Assembly: GCA_016210005.1 (NCBI GenBank)
Contig: JACQVA010000182.1
Span: 1 to 53,337, forward strand
DNA length: 53,337 nt
From: Deltaproteobacteria bacterium
GTDB taxonomy: Bacteria; Desulfobacterota; Binatia; HRBIN30; JACQVA1
Direction: 5' to 3'
The notes below the pieces were generated by a model. The model was not told where the DNA came from. It ran no database searches and saw only the letters and a list, made by a program, of their open reading frames with translations. The position numbers and the translations under genes are program-made. Shown piece by piece: positions 26,815 through 34,536 of this stretch. Every line of letters begins with the position of its first letter. Within the stretch, counting starts at the first letter, position 1.

Positions 26815-28154
26815 TGCGCTGGACGATGGGCTTGGGTCTGGTCGCGCTGCTCGGCCTCGGCATCGGGGCGGCGCGGGCGGGAACACCCGCAGCCACTTAC
26901 AGCACGCTCGGCAACGGTGTCACCCTGATCGTCTCCGAGCAGCGCAGCGTGCCGGCGGTGATGGTTCAGGTCACCTTGGATGCCGGCGCCCGGCGCGACC
27001 CGGCCGGCAAGGAGGGCGTGGCGCATCTCGCCGCTGAGTTGCTGACCGAGGGTACCGCTCGGCGCAGCGCCTCGGAGATCAGCGACGCCATCGATTTCCT
27101 CGGCGCCTCGCTGGAGTCGGCCGCGGATGCCGACATGGTCACCGTCTCACTTGCTGTGTTGAGAAAAGATCTCGACGCCGGCCTGGACTTGCTGGCCGAC
27201 GTGCTGCTCCATCCGGCCTTTGCCGAAGCGGAATTGACCCGCCGCCGCGAGGCCGTGCTAGCGGGTATCCGGGCACAGGAAGACCAGCCCGGCGCGGTGG
27301 CGGGCAAGGCCTTCCAGCGCGCGCTCTTCGGTAGCGAGCCCTACGGCCATCCCGACGAAGGCACCTTGCACTCGGTGCCCAAGATCACCCGCGCCGACGT
27401 CGTGGCCTTCTACCGGCGGCACTATCGCCCGCGACAGGCATTGGTGACTGCGGTCGGCGACGTGGCCACGGCGGAAATCCAAGCCAAGCTCGAGGCCGTG
27501 CTCGGTTCCTGGGACGGCGGCCCGGCCGCAGCCTTCGACTATCCTGCGCCCCAACCGGTGGCGACATCACCGGTATTGATCGACAAGCCCCTGACCCAGG
27601 CCAACATCATCCTCGGGCACCGCGGTGTGGCGCGCGACAACCCCGACTACTACGCCCTCACGGTCATGAACTACATCCTGGGCGGCGGCGGCTTCTCTTC
27701 CCGCTTGCTCGACAATATCCGCACCCGCAGCGGCTTGGCCTACTCGGTCGGCAGCATGTTCTCGGTCAATAAGGCGGCGGGGAGTTTTCAGGTGGTAATG
27801 CAAACCAAGAATGCCTCGGCTCACGACGCCATCGCCCGTGCACGCGAGGAGATCGACCGCATCCGGCGCGAACCGGTGACCGACGATGAAATCACCGAAG
27901 CCAAACTCTATCTCACCGGCAGTTTTCCGCTGCGGCTCGATAGCAACCGCAAGATCACCGGCTTCCTCTCGCAGGTGGAGTTCTACGGCTTGGGCCGCGA
28001 CTACGCCGAGACCTACCCCCAGCGCATCAACGCCGTGACCAAGGAGGAGGTCTTGCGCGTGGCGCAACTGTATCTCAAGCCCGAGCAGCTGCTGCTGGTG
28101 GTCGTCGGCAACCTGAGTGAAATCTCGTTGTCGAGTGCCGCGCAGGCACCGTGA
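26814..28154 (+). CDS. M16-family peptidase-like protein, zinc motif degenerate
   Basis: A 446-residue M16 paralogue, probably secreted (leader MGLGLVALLGLGIGAARAG). At the zinc-motif position it reads GVAHLAAELLTEGT: the first His is present, but the Glu and second His are not, so it cannot bind zinc normally. It keeps GGGGFSSRLLDNIRTRSGLA, typical of the C-terminal half of the fold, where the partner binds. It is translated directly after the catalytic partner. Its job is likely substrate binding in the heterodimer. Confidence 0.91.
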   Translation: MRWTMGLGLVALLGLGIGAARAGTPAATYSTLGNGVTLIVSEQRSVPAVMVQVTLDAGARRDPAGKEGVAHLAAELLTEGTARRSASEISDAIDFLGASLESAADADMVTVSLAVLRKDLDAGLDLLADVLLHPAFAEAELTRRREAVLAGIRAQEDQPGAVAGKAFQRALFGSEPYGHPDEGTLHSVPKITRADVVAFYRRHYRPRQALVTAVGDVATAEIQAKLEAVLGSWDGGPAAAFDYPAPQPVATSPVLIDKPLTQANIILGHRGVARDNPDYYALTVMNYILGGGGFSSRLLDNIRTRSGLAYSVGSMFSVNKAAGSFQVVMQTKNASAHDAIARAREEIDRIRREPVTDDEITEAKLYLTGSFPLRLDSNRKITGFLSQVEFYGLGRDYAETYPQRINAVTKEEVLRVAQLYLKPEQLLLVVVGNLSEISLSSAAQAP

Positions 28155-28180
28155 GCCGAGCACGACCAAGAGAGGGCATC

Positions 28181-28369
28181 ATGGCCGAAGGATCGAAGCA
28201 CCGCTCTGCTAGCGATGCGCGCAAGGCGCAGCTCCTGGGCGCGGCGCAAAATGAACAGCAGCGGCTGCTGGTCGGCTGGTTGTTCGATGGCTTCGTGGCC
28301 TTGGAGCAGACCGAGTTCGGTGAGCTCGAGCCGATCGGCGTCAGCGCGCCGCTAGAGTGCCGGCGATGA
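28181..28369 (+). CDS. Small hypothetical protein
   Basis: A 62-residue protein with no recognised domain. The ATG at 28181 has AGAGGGC just upstream, and the TGA overlaps the start of the amidase gene (ATGA at 28366-28369), the pattern of translational coupling, which supports it being a real gene. It is rich in Ala, Gln and charged residues in the first half (SASDARKAQLLGAAQNEQQR) and then hydrophobic and acidic (LVGWLFDGFVALEQTEFGEL). There is no signal peptide. The function is unknown. Confidence 0.5.
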   Translation: MAEGSKHRSASDARKAQLLGAAQNEQQRLLVGWLFDGFVALEQTEFGELEPIGVSAPLECRR

Positions 28370-29766
28370 ACGAGCTGCCACTGCTGACGGCGAGCGAGCT
28401 GGTTGCGCTGCTGGCCAAACGCAAGCTGGGCGCGGTCGAGCTGACCGCGGCGTTTCTCGATCGCATCGAGAAGCTCGATCCGCTGATCAACAGCTACATC
28501 ACGGTTACCGGCGAGCAGGCCCTGCGCCAGGCCCGCCGGCTCGATCGCGCGCGTGGCCGGCGCGGGCCGCTGCACGGCTTGCCGCTGGCGGTCAAGGACC
28601 TCTGCGCCACCCGCGGCGTACGCACCACCGCGGGCTCGAAGATCCTGGCCGACTGGGTGCCTGACTTCGAGGCCACGGCGGTGGCCCGTTGGCGCAGCGT
28701 CGGCGCCGTCGTGCTGGGCAAGCTCAACCTGCACGAGTTCGCTTACGGCGTCAGCACCGACAACCCTCACCACGGGGCCACCTGCAACCCGTGGGCGCTG
28801 GACCGCATTCCGGGCGGATCGAGCGGCGGCTCGGGCGCGGCGGTCGCGGCGTCGCTATGCGCCGGGGCGATCGGCACCGACACCGGCGGCTCGATCCGCA
28901 TTCCTGCCGGCGCCTGTGGGGTGGTAGGGTTGAAGCCGACGTGGGGTCGGGTCAGCCGCTACGGCGTGGTGCCGCTGAGTTGGTCGCTCGATCACGTCGG
29001 ACCGCTGGCGAAGACGGTCGAAGATGCGGCGCTGCTACTCGCGGCCATGGCGGGTGCGGATGATCATGACCCGACTTGCAGCACCCGGCGAGTTGGGAAC
29101 TACCGCGCCGCCTTGAGGCAGCCGGCGCAGGGTCTGCGGGTGGGCGTGCCGCGTGAGTTCTTCTTCGACGTCGTTGGTGACGAGGTGCAAGCGGCGTTCG
29201 ATGCGGCCCTGACGACACTGAAGCGGCTCGGTGTGCGCGCCCTGCCGGTGTCGCTGCCGTCGCTGTTGCAAGCGCAGCCGGCGCATCTGGCGATCATGAT
29301 GGCGGAGGCTTCCGCCTATCACGCCGTCAACCTAACCCGGCGCGCGGATGACTTCGGTGCCGATGTCAGGACGTTCCTGGAAGTGGGCAGGCTGATCCCT
29401 GCCACCGCCATGATCGCGGCCCAACGCCTGCGGGCGCGGCTGGCGGCCGAATGCACGGCCGCCTTCGCGCGCGTCGATGCGCTGGTCGTACCCGGCATCG
29501 CCGTGCCGGCGCCACGGCGCAGCGACACCTTCGTCAACATCGGCAACCAAGCGCTCGACGTCGGCAGCGCCCTGTCACGCAACATGGGGCCGTTCAATCT
29601 CACCGGCCTGCCGGCCATCAGCGTGCCCTGCGGCCAAGCCCGCACGGGTCTTCCCCTTGCCTTTCAAATCGCCGGTCCGGCTTTCGCGGAGAGCACGATC
29701 CTTCGCCTGGCTCACGCCTACGAGCAGGCCACCGAGTGGCACACCCTCCGGCCGCCGCTGAAGTAG
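28366..29766 (+). CDS. Amidase (amidase-signature family)
   Basis: A 466-residue amidase-signature enzyme, which hydrolyses carboxamides. The catalytic triad is visible: Lys77 in LPLAVKDLC, the cis-Ser in PGGSSGGSGAAVA, and the nucleophile Ser176 in GTDTGGSIRIPAG. The resemblance to GatA of aminoacyl-tRNA amidotransferase is strong, but no gatB or gatC lies nearby, so a stand-alone amidase is more likely. The C-terminus has LTGLPAISVPCG, usual for the family. It begins at an ATG overlapping the small upstream gene. Confidence 0.9.
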   Translation: MNELPLLTASELVALLAKRKLGAVELTAAFLDRIEKLDPLINSYITVTGEQALRQARRLDRARGRRGPLHGLPLAVKDLCATRGVRTTAGSKILADWVPDFEATAVARWRSVGAVVLGKLNLHEFAYGVSTDNPHHGATCNPWALDRIPGGSSGGSGAAVAASLCAGAIGTDTGGSIRIPAGACGVVGLKPTWGRVSRYGVVPLSWSLDHVGPLAKTVEDAALLLAAMAGADDHDPTCSTRRVGNYRAALRQPAQGLRVGVPREFFFDVVGDEVQAAFDAALTTLKRLGVRALPVSLPSLLQAQPAHLAIMMAEASAYHAVNLTRRADDFGADVRTFLEVGRLIPATAMIAAQRLRARLAAECTAAFARVDALVVPGIAVPAPRRSDTFVNIGNQALDVGSALSRNMGPFNLTGLPAISVPCGQARTGLPLAFQIAGPAFAESTILRLAHAYEQATEWHTLRPPLK

Positions 29767-29786
29767 CAGAGCGGTAAGCCGCGGCC

Positions 29787-30764
29787 TCAGACGTGGCGCA
29801 GCACGTCCTCGGCCAGGCGCCGCATGACGTCCTCGCCGCTGAACGAGAACAGCACTTGGGAGACGCCCCACTCGCGCTGGCGGCGGCGTAGCTCGGCGAC
29901 GCACTGCTCGGGCGTGCCGATCAGCGCCATCGGCGAGTGCAGCATGCCCTCGGCGGTGGTGTTGAACATCGGCGCCATGCCTTCGGCCATCATGCGAGTG
30001 GCCTCGGGCGAGTCGGTGACCACGGTGGAAAACACCATGTTGCTGATTTGGATCGCGTTGCCGTCGCGGCCGTGGCGCGCGGCCTCTTGACGCAAGAAGG
30101 CCACCTTGGCGCGAAAGCTCTCGTCGGTCAGCTTGGCCACATTCTCGAGCTTGATGTAGCCGGGCTTGCCGGCGTCGGAGATGACGTTGACGATATCGGC
30201 ATGCCGCGCTGCCACCCGCAGCAAGCCTTTACCGCCGCCACCGAGCATGATCGGCGGATGCGGCTTCTGCACCGGCTTGGGCGACAGCACGGCCTCGTCG
30301 AAACGGTAGAACTCGCCGCTGAAGCTGGTGCGTTCCTTCGTCCACAGCGAGCGCATGCAGGTCAACGATTCGTCCAACATCCGCAGCCGCGGGCCGATTT
30401 CCGGAAAGGCGATGCCGGTCATTTTGAATTCGCTCTCGGTCCAGCCCGTGCCTATGCCGGCGATCAGCCGCCCGCCGCTCAAGCGGTCGAGCGACATCAG
30501 GCTCTGCGCCGTGATCGCGGGATGACGGAAAAGATTGCACAAGACCAGGTGGCCCACCCGAACCTTCTTGGTGGCCTCTGCCATCAAGGCGACCTCGATC
30601 ATCGGGTCGTACGAGAGATAGTCGGCGTTGACTTGGCGCTCGGGCCCCTCAGCCACGATGTGATCGGGAACAAGCAGTGCGTGAAAGCCGAGCCCCTCCG
30701 CGGCCTGAGCGACGTCGCGCAGCCGTGGCCACTCCAAGCTGGCCAGTTGTAGTCCGAACTCCAT
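29787..30764 (-). CDS. LLM class F420/flavin-dependent oxidoreductase
   Basis: A 325-residue luciferase-like protein of the family often annotated as F420-dependent. Marks: MEFGLQLASLEWPRLRDVAQ, ALLVPDHIVAE, VRVGHLVLCNLFRHP, LDRLSGGRLIAGIGTGWTES, and PHPPIMLGGGGKGLLRVAA. It is a third luciferase-like gene in the window, distant in sequence from the two at 7895 and 8873. Convergent with the amidase and upstream of nothing obvious in function. F420 use would need proof; no F420 synthesis genes are in the window. Confidence 0.87.
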   Translation of the reverse strand: MEFGLQLASLEWPRLRDVAQAAEGLGFHALLVPDHIVAEGPERQVNADYLSYDPMIEVALMAEATKKVRVGHLVLCNLFRHPAITAQSLMSLDRLSGGRLIAGIGTGWTESEFKMTGIAFPEIGPRLRMLDESLTCMRSLWTKERTSFSGEFYRFDEAVLSPKPVQKPHPPIMLGGGGKGLLRVAARHADIVNVISDAGKPGYIKLENVAKLTDESFRAKVAFLRQEAARHGRDGNAIQISNMVFSTVVTDSPEATRMMAEGMAPMFNTTAEGMLHSPMALIGTPEQCVAELRRRQREWGVSQVLFSFSGEDVMRRLAEDVLRHV

Positions 30765-30832
30765 GACTTCTCCTCCGTTGCGTCTAAAGAAATCGCCGGC
30801 GGCCGAGCATAGCGGCCGGGCCGCCGCTTCAA

Positions 30833-31837
30833 TTACAGCAGTCCGAGCTTACGCGCGAGCACGTCAGCCGCCAGGCCCAGCAGGAACAGGCTGCCGAATC
30901 GGCGGGTGTGCTGAAAGGCGAAAGCGGAGTACCACAGCGGCCAGATGTTCGGCGGGTATTCCGGCGGCGGCCCGGCCGGCCGAGGGTGGGCGTAAACGCG
31001 CACGGCGCGCCAGTACCACTGCAGCGCGAACAGCACCGCCAGCAGCAGCACCGAGAGGTAGCCGCTCCACACCAGCACCGCGACCAGCACGTACTCCAGC
31101 GTCAGCATCCCGATAGTGGCGTAACGCGCATTGCGTTCGCCCAACAGCACCGGCATGGTGCGGATGGCCTTGGCCGCATCGGCATCGAGCTTGTCGATGT
31201 GTTTACCGAACAGCACGGTGGTGGCCGCCAGCGCCACCGGCAGGCTCGCCAATATCACCAGCAGCGAGGTCTGCCCGCTGATGACGTAGTAGCCGCCGCC
31301 CACCATCAGCGGCCCCCAGACGATGATCACCGCCACCTCGCCCATGCCGATGTACTTAAGCGGCCAGGTGTAGAAGAGCACGAAGAAGGCGCCGAGCGCG
31401 AGCAGCGCCAGCGTGGCCTCGCCGCGCACCGCCACCAGCGCCGCCCCGGCACTCAACGCGATCAGACCGGTCACGGCCATGTAGCGCAGCGCCTGGGCGC
31501 GTGTCATCAAGCCGTGTTCGAGCGGCTGGGGGCCGTACTGGGCGCGGAAGTAGTTGTCCTTGTCGACCCCTTTGAGATGATCGGTGAAGTCGTTCACCAG
31601 GTTGTTAGTGGCGTGGGCGAAGAGCAGCCCGACCGTCACCAGCAGCCATAGCAGGGCATCGAAGTAGCCGTCGCGCGCCGCCAGCAAGCCTGCGATCATG
31701 GCCGAGATCAGCGTCATCACCAGCACGGCGGAGCGGGTGGCGATCAGCCAGCGCGAGATCACATCGAGGCCATCCCACTCTTGCTTGCTCACGCGCGGGA
31801 TGACGTTCACCGCTCTGGCCCACATGGAAACGTTCAT
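30833..31837 (-). CDS. UbiA-family prenyltransferase (MenA-like)
   Basis: A 334-residue membrane prenyltransferase with about eight hydrophobic segments. The aspartate-rich motifs are HATNNLVNDFTDHLKGVDKD (first, Asn/Asp Mg-diphosphate binding) and HIDKLDADAAKAIRTM (second). It would transfer a polyprenyl chain to an aromatic or quinone precursor, such as in menaquinone synthesis. The open frame extends upstream to 32245, but MNVSMWARAVNV at 31837 has AAGGA about seven bases upstream and fits the family. No other quinone genes are nearby. The small membrane protein gene precedes it by 32 bases. Confidence 0.87.
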   Translation of the reverse strand: MNVSMWARAVNVIPRVSKQEWDGLDVISRWLIATRSAVLVMTLISAMIAGLLAARDGYFDALLWLLVTVGLLFAHATNNLVNDFTDHLKGVDKDNYFRAQYGPQPLEHGLMTRAQALRYMAVTGLIALSAGAALVAVRGEATLALLALGAFFVLFYTWPLKYIGMGEVAVIIVWGPLMVGGGYYVISGQTSLLVILASLPVALAATTVLFGKHIDKLDADAAKAIRTMPVLLGERNARYATIGMLTLEYVLVAVLVWSGYLSVLLLAVLFALQWYWRAVRVYAHPRPAGPPPEYPPNIWPLWYSAFAFQHTRRFGSLFLLGLAADVLARKLGLL

Positions 31838-31869
31838 GATGGAATCCTTCGACGCTGGCAGCAGCGATG

Positions 31870-32367
31870 TCAATCCGCCGGCAACGCGGCCTCGCCGGCG
31901 ATGGCGTAGAGCGCAATCAGCGGCGTCACCACCGCGCCGAGCGCCGCAGCAAAGATCGCCTTGAAGGCGACGAAGCCCCAGAAGCTCTGTTGTGTGACGC
32001 CGCCGGCAGTGAGCGCGGCGATCGTGGCCGGCGCCACACTGGCCACGGTCAAGGCCCCGAGCAGAAGTCCGCGCCGGAACGTGCCCCGCGGCAGCCAGCG
32101 CATTGCCGCCGGCAACGCCGCTAACGGCGGCACCGCCCCGGCGCGTACTTGCCGGCGCGCCAGCGGCGTCACAATCAGGCAGGTGAACAACGGCAGCAGC
32201 AAGGCCGTGCCGATGGTGTCGCCGGCAATGCTTTGCTGCCCCCACAGCGGTACCGCGGCCGCGCCGCGAAACATAAAGAAGGCGATCACCCCGTTGATCA
32301 GCAGGTTGACGACGATCGACCCGACCCCTTCTTCGAGCAGCAAGAAGCGCTTGTGTGCCGGCAACAT
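31870..32367 (-). CDS. Small multi-pass membrane protein, unknown
   Basis: A 165-residue protein with four probable membrane segments (around IVVNLLINGVIAFFMF, IGTALLLPLFTCLIVTP, LLLGALTVASVAPATIAAL and FKAIFAAALGAVVTPLIALY). It begins MLPAHKRFLLLEEGVGS; an upstream ATG at 32397 is also in frame. I do not recognise the family. It lies just upstream of the UbiA-like gene on the same strand, so it may belong with it. Confidence 0.68.
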   Translation of the reverse strand: MLPAHKRFLLLEEGVGSIVVNLLINGVIAFFMFRGAAAVPLWGQQSIAGDTIGTALLLPLFTCLIVTPLARRQVRAGAVPPLAALPAAMRWLPRGTFRRGLLLGALTVASVAPATIAALTAGGVTQQSFWGFVAFKAIFAAALGAVVTPLIALYAIAGEAALPAD

Positions 32368-32421
32368 GCCCGTGCTTATAAGCCAGTGCCGGTACAAATG
32401 GAAAGCCGGGGCCGGTGCTTG

Positions 32422-33474
32422 CTACGGCAAAGGCGCCGCCGGCGTACCGCCGGCATGGGTGAGGATTCGGGAGACGAGGTGATCGACCAAGTCCCTGCGC
32501 GCCGCCGGCGGGGTACGCCGGCCGCGTGCCGCGGCCAGCGGCAACTCCCCTAGCTCGGCAGCACTGCCGATCCGCCGCAGGCGGCCAGTGGCCTCCAGAT
32601 GGGCGTCGAGCACTCCCGCTTTACCGCGAAAGATACTGATTGCCGGCACCCCCAGCAGCGCGGCCTCACGCGCCATCGTACCGCCGCCGGAAATCACCAG
32701 GTCGGAGTGCCAAATCAGATTGAGCCCGTCCACCGGACGCTCGGGTAGGCAGACGCGGGCATCACCGCGGCACATCGCTGCCACCGCCGCGCGCTGCTCG
32801 GCGTCGCGGGCGGTGATCACCAGTTGCGCTTGCGGTTGGCAAAGCAGGCTGCGCACAACCTCGAAGAAGAGCGCGTTGCCCTCGGCGCTGGCGTAGTGCG
32901 CATGAAACGAAGGCGGTCGAACGGTTACCACCAGGCGGTTCGGATCAAGCCCGAGGCTCGCATAGATGGCCGCGTCGGGCTGGAATTCAGCGAGATAAAG
33001 CTCCTCCTTGAAGCCGTCGTAAGGTGTTACCTTCCTGAGATCGGCGCCCGACGGCCGCAGGTGTTGTTCGAGCAGGACGCGCGGCACCAGCACCTCGCTC
33101 GCCCAGCGATGGACCAGCGCTTTCGAGGCGTGCTCGTAGTCATAGCCGGTCACGCAGGGAATCCGCAGCCCAGCCGCCGCCAGCAGGTGCGCGCGCACGC
33201 CGTGACTAACAGCCACCGCGAAGCCGCGGCCACGAGCCCAGCGCGCCAGCGCCAGTGCACGGCTCAGCACCGCCGCTGCCCGCGCCAGCCGCGACGAGTG
33301 CTGCACGGCACCGACAACGCTGAAGGGTTCACCCGCTGCCCGCTGCAGCGCTACGACTTCGCCGTAGTCACGCACCGTGACCAGCACCTCGGCCCCGCGC
33401 GCTCGCAGCGCCGGCAACAGCGGCCGAAAGAACCACGCTTGCGGCGCATTCTCGATATCGACCCACACCCGCAC
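32422..33474 (-). CDS. DUF354 family protein (glycosyltransferase-like fold)
   Basis: A 350-residue DUF354 protein, a family resembling GT-B glycosyltransferases and UDP-GlcNAc 2-epimerase-like enzymes. It opens VWVDIENAPQAWFFRPLLPAL, typical for the family, and has HSDLVISGGGTMAREAALLG and VPAISIFRGKAG in the C-terminal nucleotide-binding half. The GTG at 33474 is selected because family members begin just before this motif; an ATG at 33513 also exists. The last codons lie in a GC palindrome (32438-32454). It is divergent from the DsbA-like selenoprotein gene. Confidence 0.8.
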   Translation of the reverse strand: MRVWVDIENAPQAWFFRPLLPALRARGAEVLVTVRDYGEVVALQRAAGEPFSVVGAVQHSSRLARAAAVLSRALALARWARGRGFAVAVSHGVRAHLLAAAGLRIPCVTGYDYEHASKALVHRWASEVLVPRVLLEQHLRPSGADLRKVTPYDGFKEELYLAEFQPDAAIYASLGLDPNRLVVTVRPPSFHAHYASAEGNALFFEVVRSLLCQPQAQLVITARDAEQRAAVAAMCRGDARVCLPERPVDGLNLIWHSDLVISGGGTMAREAALLGVPAISIFRGKAGVLDAHLEATGRLRRIGSAAELGELPLAAARGRRTPPAARRDLVDHLVSRILTHAGGTPAAPLP

Positions 33475-33521
33475 GCCCGCGCTTATATACGCCGCGGCGC
33501 GCGCGAGCCACACCAGGGGAG

Positions 33522-33602
33522 ATCACGAGAACACGATGCTCCGAAAGCACGAGAAGGATCCGCTTCCGCTTTCGTGTTTTCGAGCTTTCGTGCTGTCGTG
33601 AT
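33522..33602. repeat. Imperfect inverted repeat with CACGA micro-repeats
   Basis: Two arms (33522-33556 and 33569-33602) form an imperfect palindrome with a 12-base loop. The arms share ATCACGA, then CACGA after three bases, and another CACGA after eleven bases, with CGAAA between. It sits between the divergent DUF354 gene and the selenoprotein gene. It has the look of the dispersed intergenic repeats seen elsewhere in this window. Confidence 0.75.
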
Positions 33603-33726
33603 TGAGCCTGTCACCGGCCGCGGCGGCTTCGCGCGGCACCTCAGGAAGCCGGCGCTTGTCATGGGCGTCCGGCACAGGTAATAGAGAGCTGCCCGCAACT
33701 AGCGGAGGAGAGGAGGAAGCTCGCCA

Positions 33727-34452
33727 ATGGAGTACCCGACAACGCGCCGTGCCATCCCCTTGGGCGCTTTGGCGTTGCTGGCCGCATGCGGCCCGAGCGC
33801 CGAGGACGTTACCGAGCTGCGCAGCCAGCAAAAGCAGATCCTGGCCAAGCTCAACGACCTCGAGAAGAAGCTCGACGCCCGCCCGGTGGCCCCACAAGCG
33901 GCTGCCCGCCCGCAGATCGATCCCAACAAGATCTATGACATACCCATCGGCGCCTCGCCGGTGAAAGGAGCCAAGGAGGGCCGGGTCATCATCACCGAGT
34001 TCTCCGACTTTCAGTGACCATTCTGCGCCCAGTCCGCCAGTTTGGTGGACCAAATGCTGAAGGAATACCCGAACGACACACGCTTCGTGTACAAGCAGTA
34101 CCCGTTGCCGATGCACCCGTTCGCGATGGATGCGGCCAAGGCCTCGCTGGCCGCCGGCAAGCAAGGCAAGTTCTGGGAGATGCATGACGAGCTGTTCGCC
34201 AACAGCCGCGCCTTGCAGCCGGACAAGATCAGGGAATACGCGCAGAAGGTCGGCCTCGATGTCGCCAAGTTCGAAGCCGACATGAAGTCGCCCGAGATTC
34301 AGCAACAGATTCAGGACGAGATGAAGCTTGCCACCGACGTGCAGGTAACCGGCACGCCCACCATCTTCGTCAACGGCAAACGCCTAGGCAGCCGTTCGCC
34401 CGAGGGCTTCCGGGCGATGATCGACGAGATCATCAAGGGCAAGAAGGGCTAA
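33727..34452 (+). CDS. DsbA-like thioredoxin-fold selenoprotein (Sec97), readthrough of TGA
   Basis: A 241-residue lipoprotein-like DsbA/DSBA-thioredoxin protein. Residues 1-21 are a lipoprotein signal ending in LLAAC. A helical, coiled-coil-like segment follows (about 27-50), then the thioredoxin-fold domain from about 70. The only interruption is TGA at 34015-34017 (codon 97), where the first active-site Cys belongs: EFSDFQ-U-PFCAQSA; relatives read CPFC. The same frame continues with the rest of the fold, including the cis-Pro loop in VTGTPTIFVNGKRL (about 207-220). A hairpin at 34032-34050 follows the TGA. The ATG has GAGGAGGAAG upstream. The product would be a periplasmic thiol oxidase, reductase or isomerase. 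The alternative is a recent nonsense mutation. Confidence 0.82.
34032..34050 (+). promoter_or_regulatory. Candidate bacterial SECIS hairpin
   Basis: The segment GTCCGCC-AGTTT-GGTGGAC forms a seven-pair stem (one G-U pair) with a five-base loop AGUUU. The loop begins 22 bases after the TGA, leaving 21 bases between, within the range known for bacterial SECIS elements, and G is the second loop base, as is usual. An alternative five-pair stem TTTGG-TGGA-CCAAA overlaps it (34041-34054). SECIS elements bind SelB to insert Sec at UGA. This rests on hand pairing only. Confidence 0.6.
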
Positions 34453-34536
34453 GCTACCTTGTTCGCTGGGGGGAGCACAACCGTGCGCCCCCCAGCGCCC
34501 GACTTGTTCCCCGCCAACGCCCCCGGCCTTTTCGGC

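Noticed and set aside
28366-29766. Amidase as GatA of the tRNA amidotransferase
   Set aside because: No gatB or gatC is nearby, and amidases closely resemble GatA; only a general call is justified.
32438-32454. GCCGGCG-TAC-CGCCGGC hairpin as a terminator
   Set aside because: It lies inside the last codons of the DUF354 gene, and no T-run follows on the minus strand.
33727-34017. DsbA-like gene as a simple pseudogene
   Set aside because: The single stop falls exactly on the catalytic Cys codon, both sides are otherwise intact, and a SECIS-like hairpin follows. A nonsense mutation remains possible.
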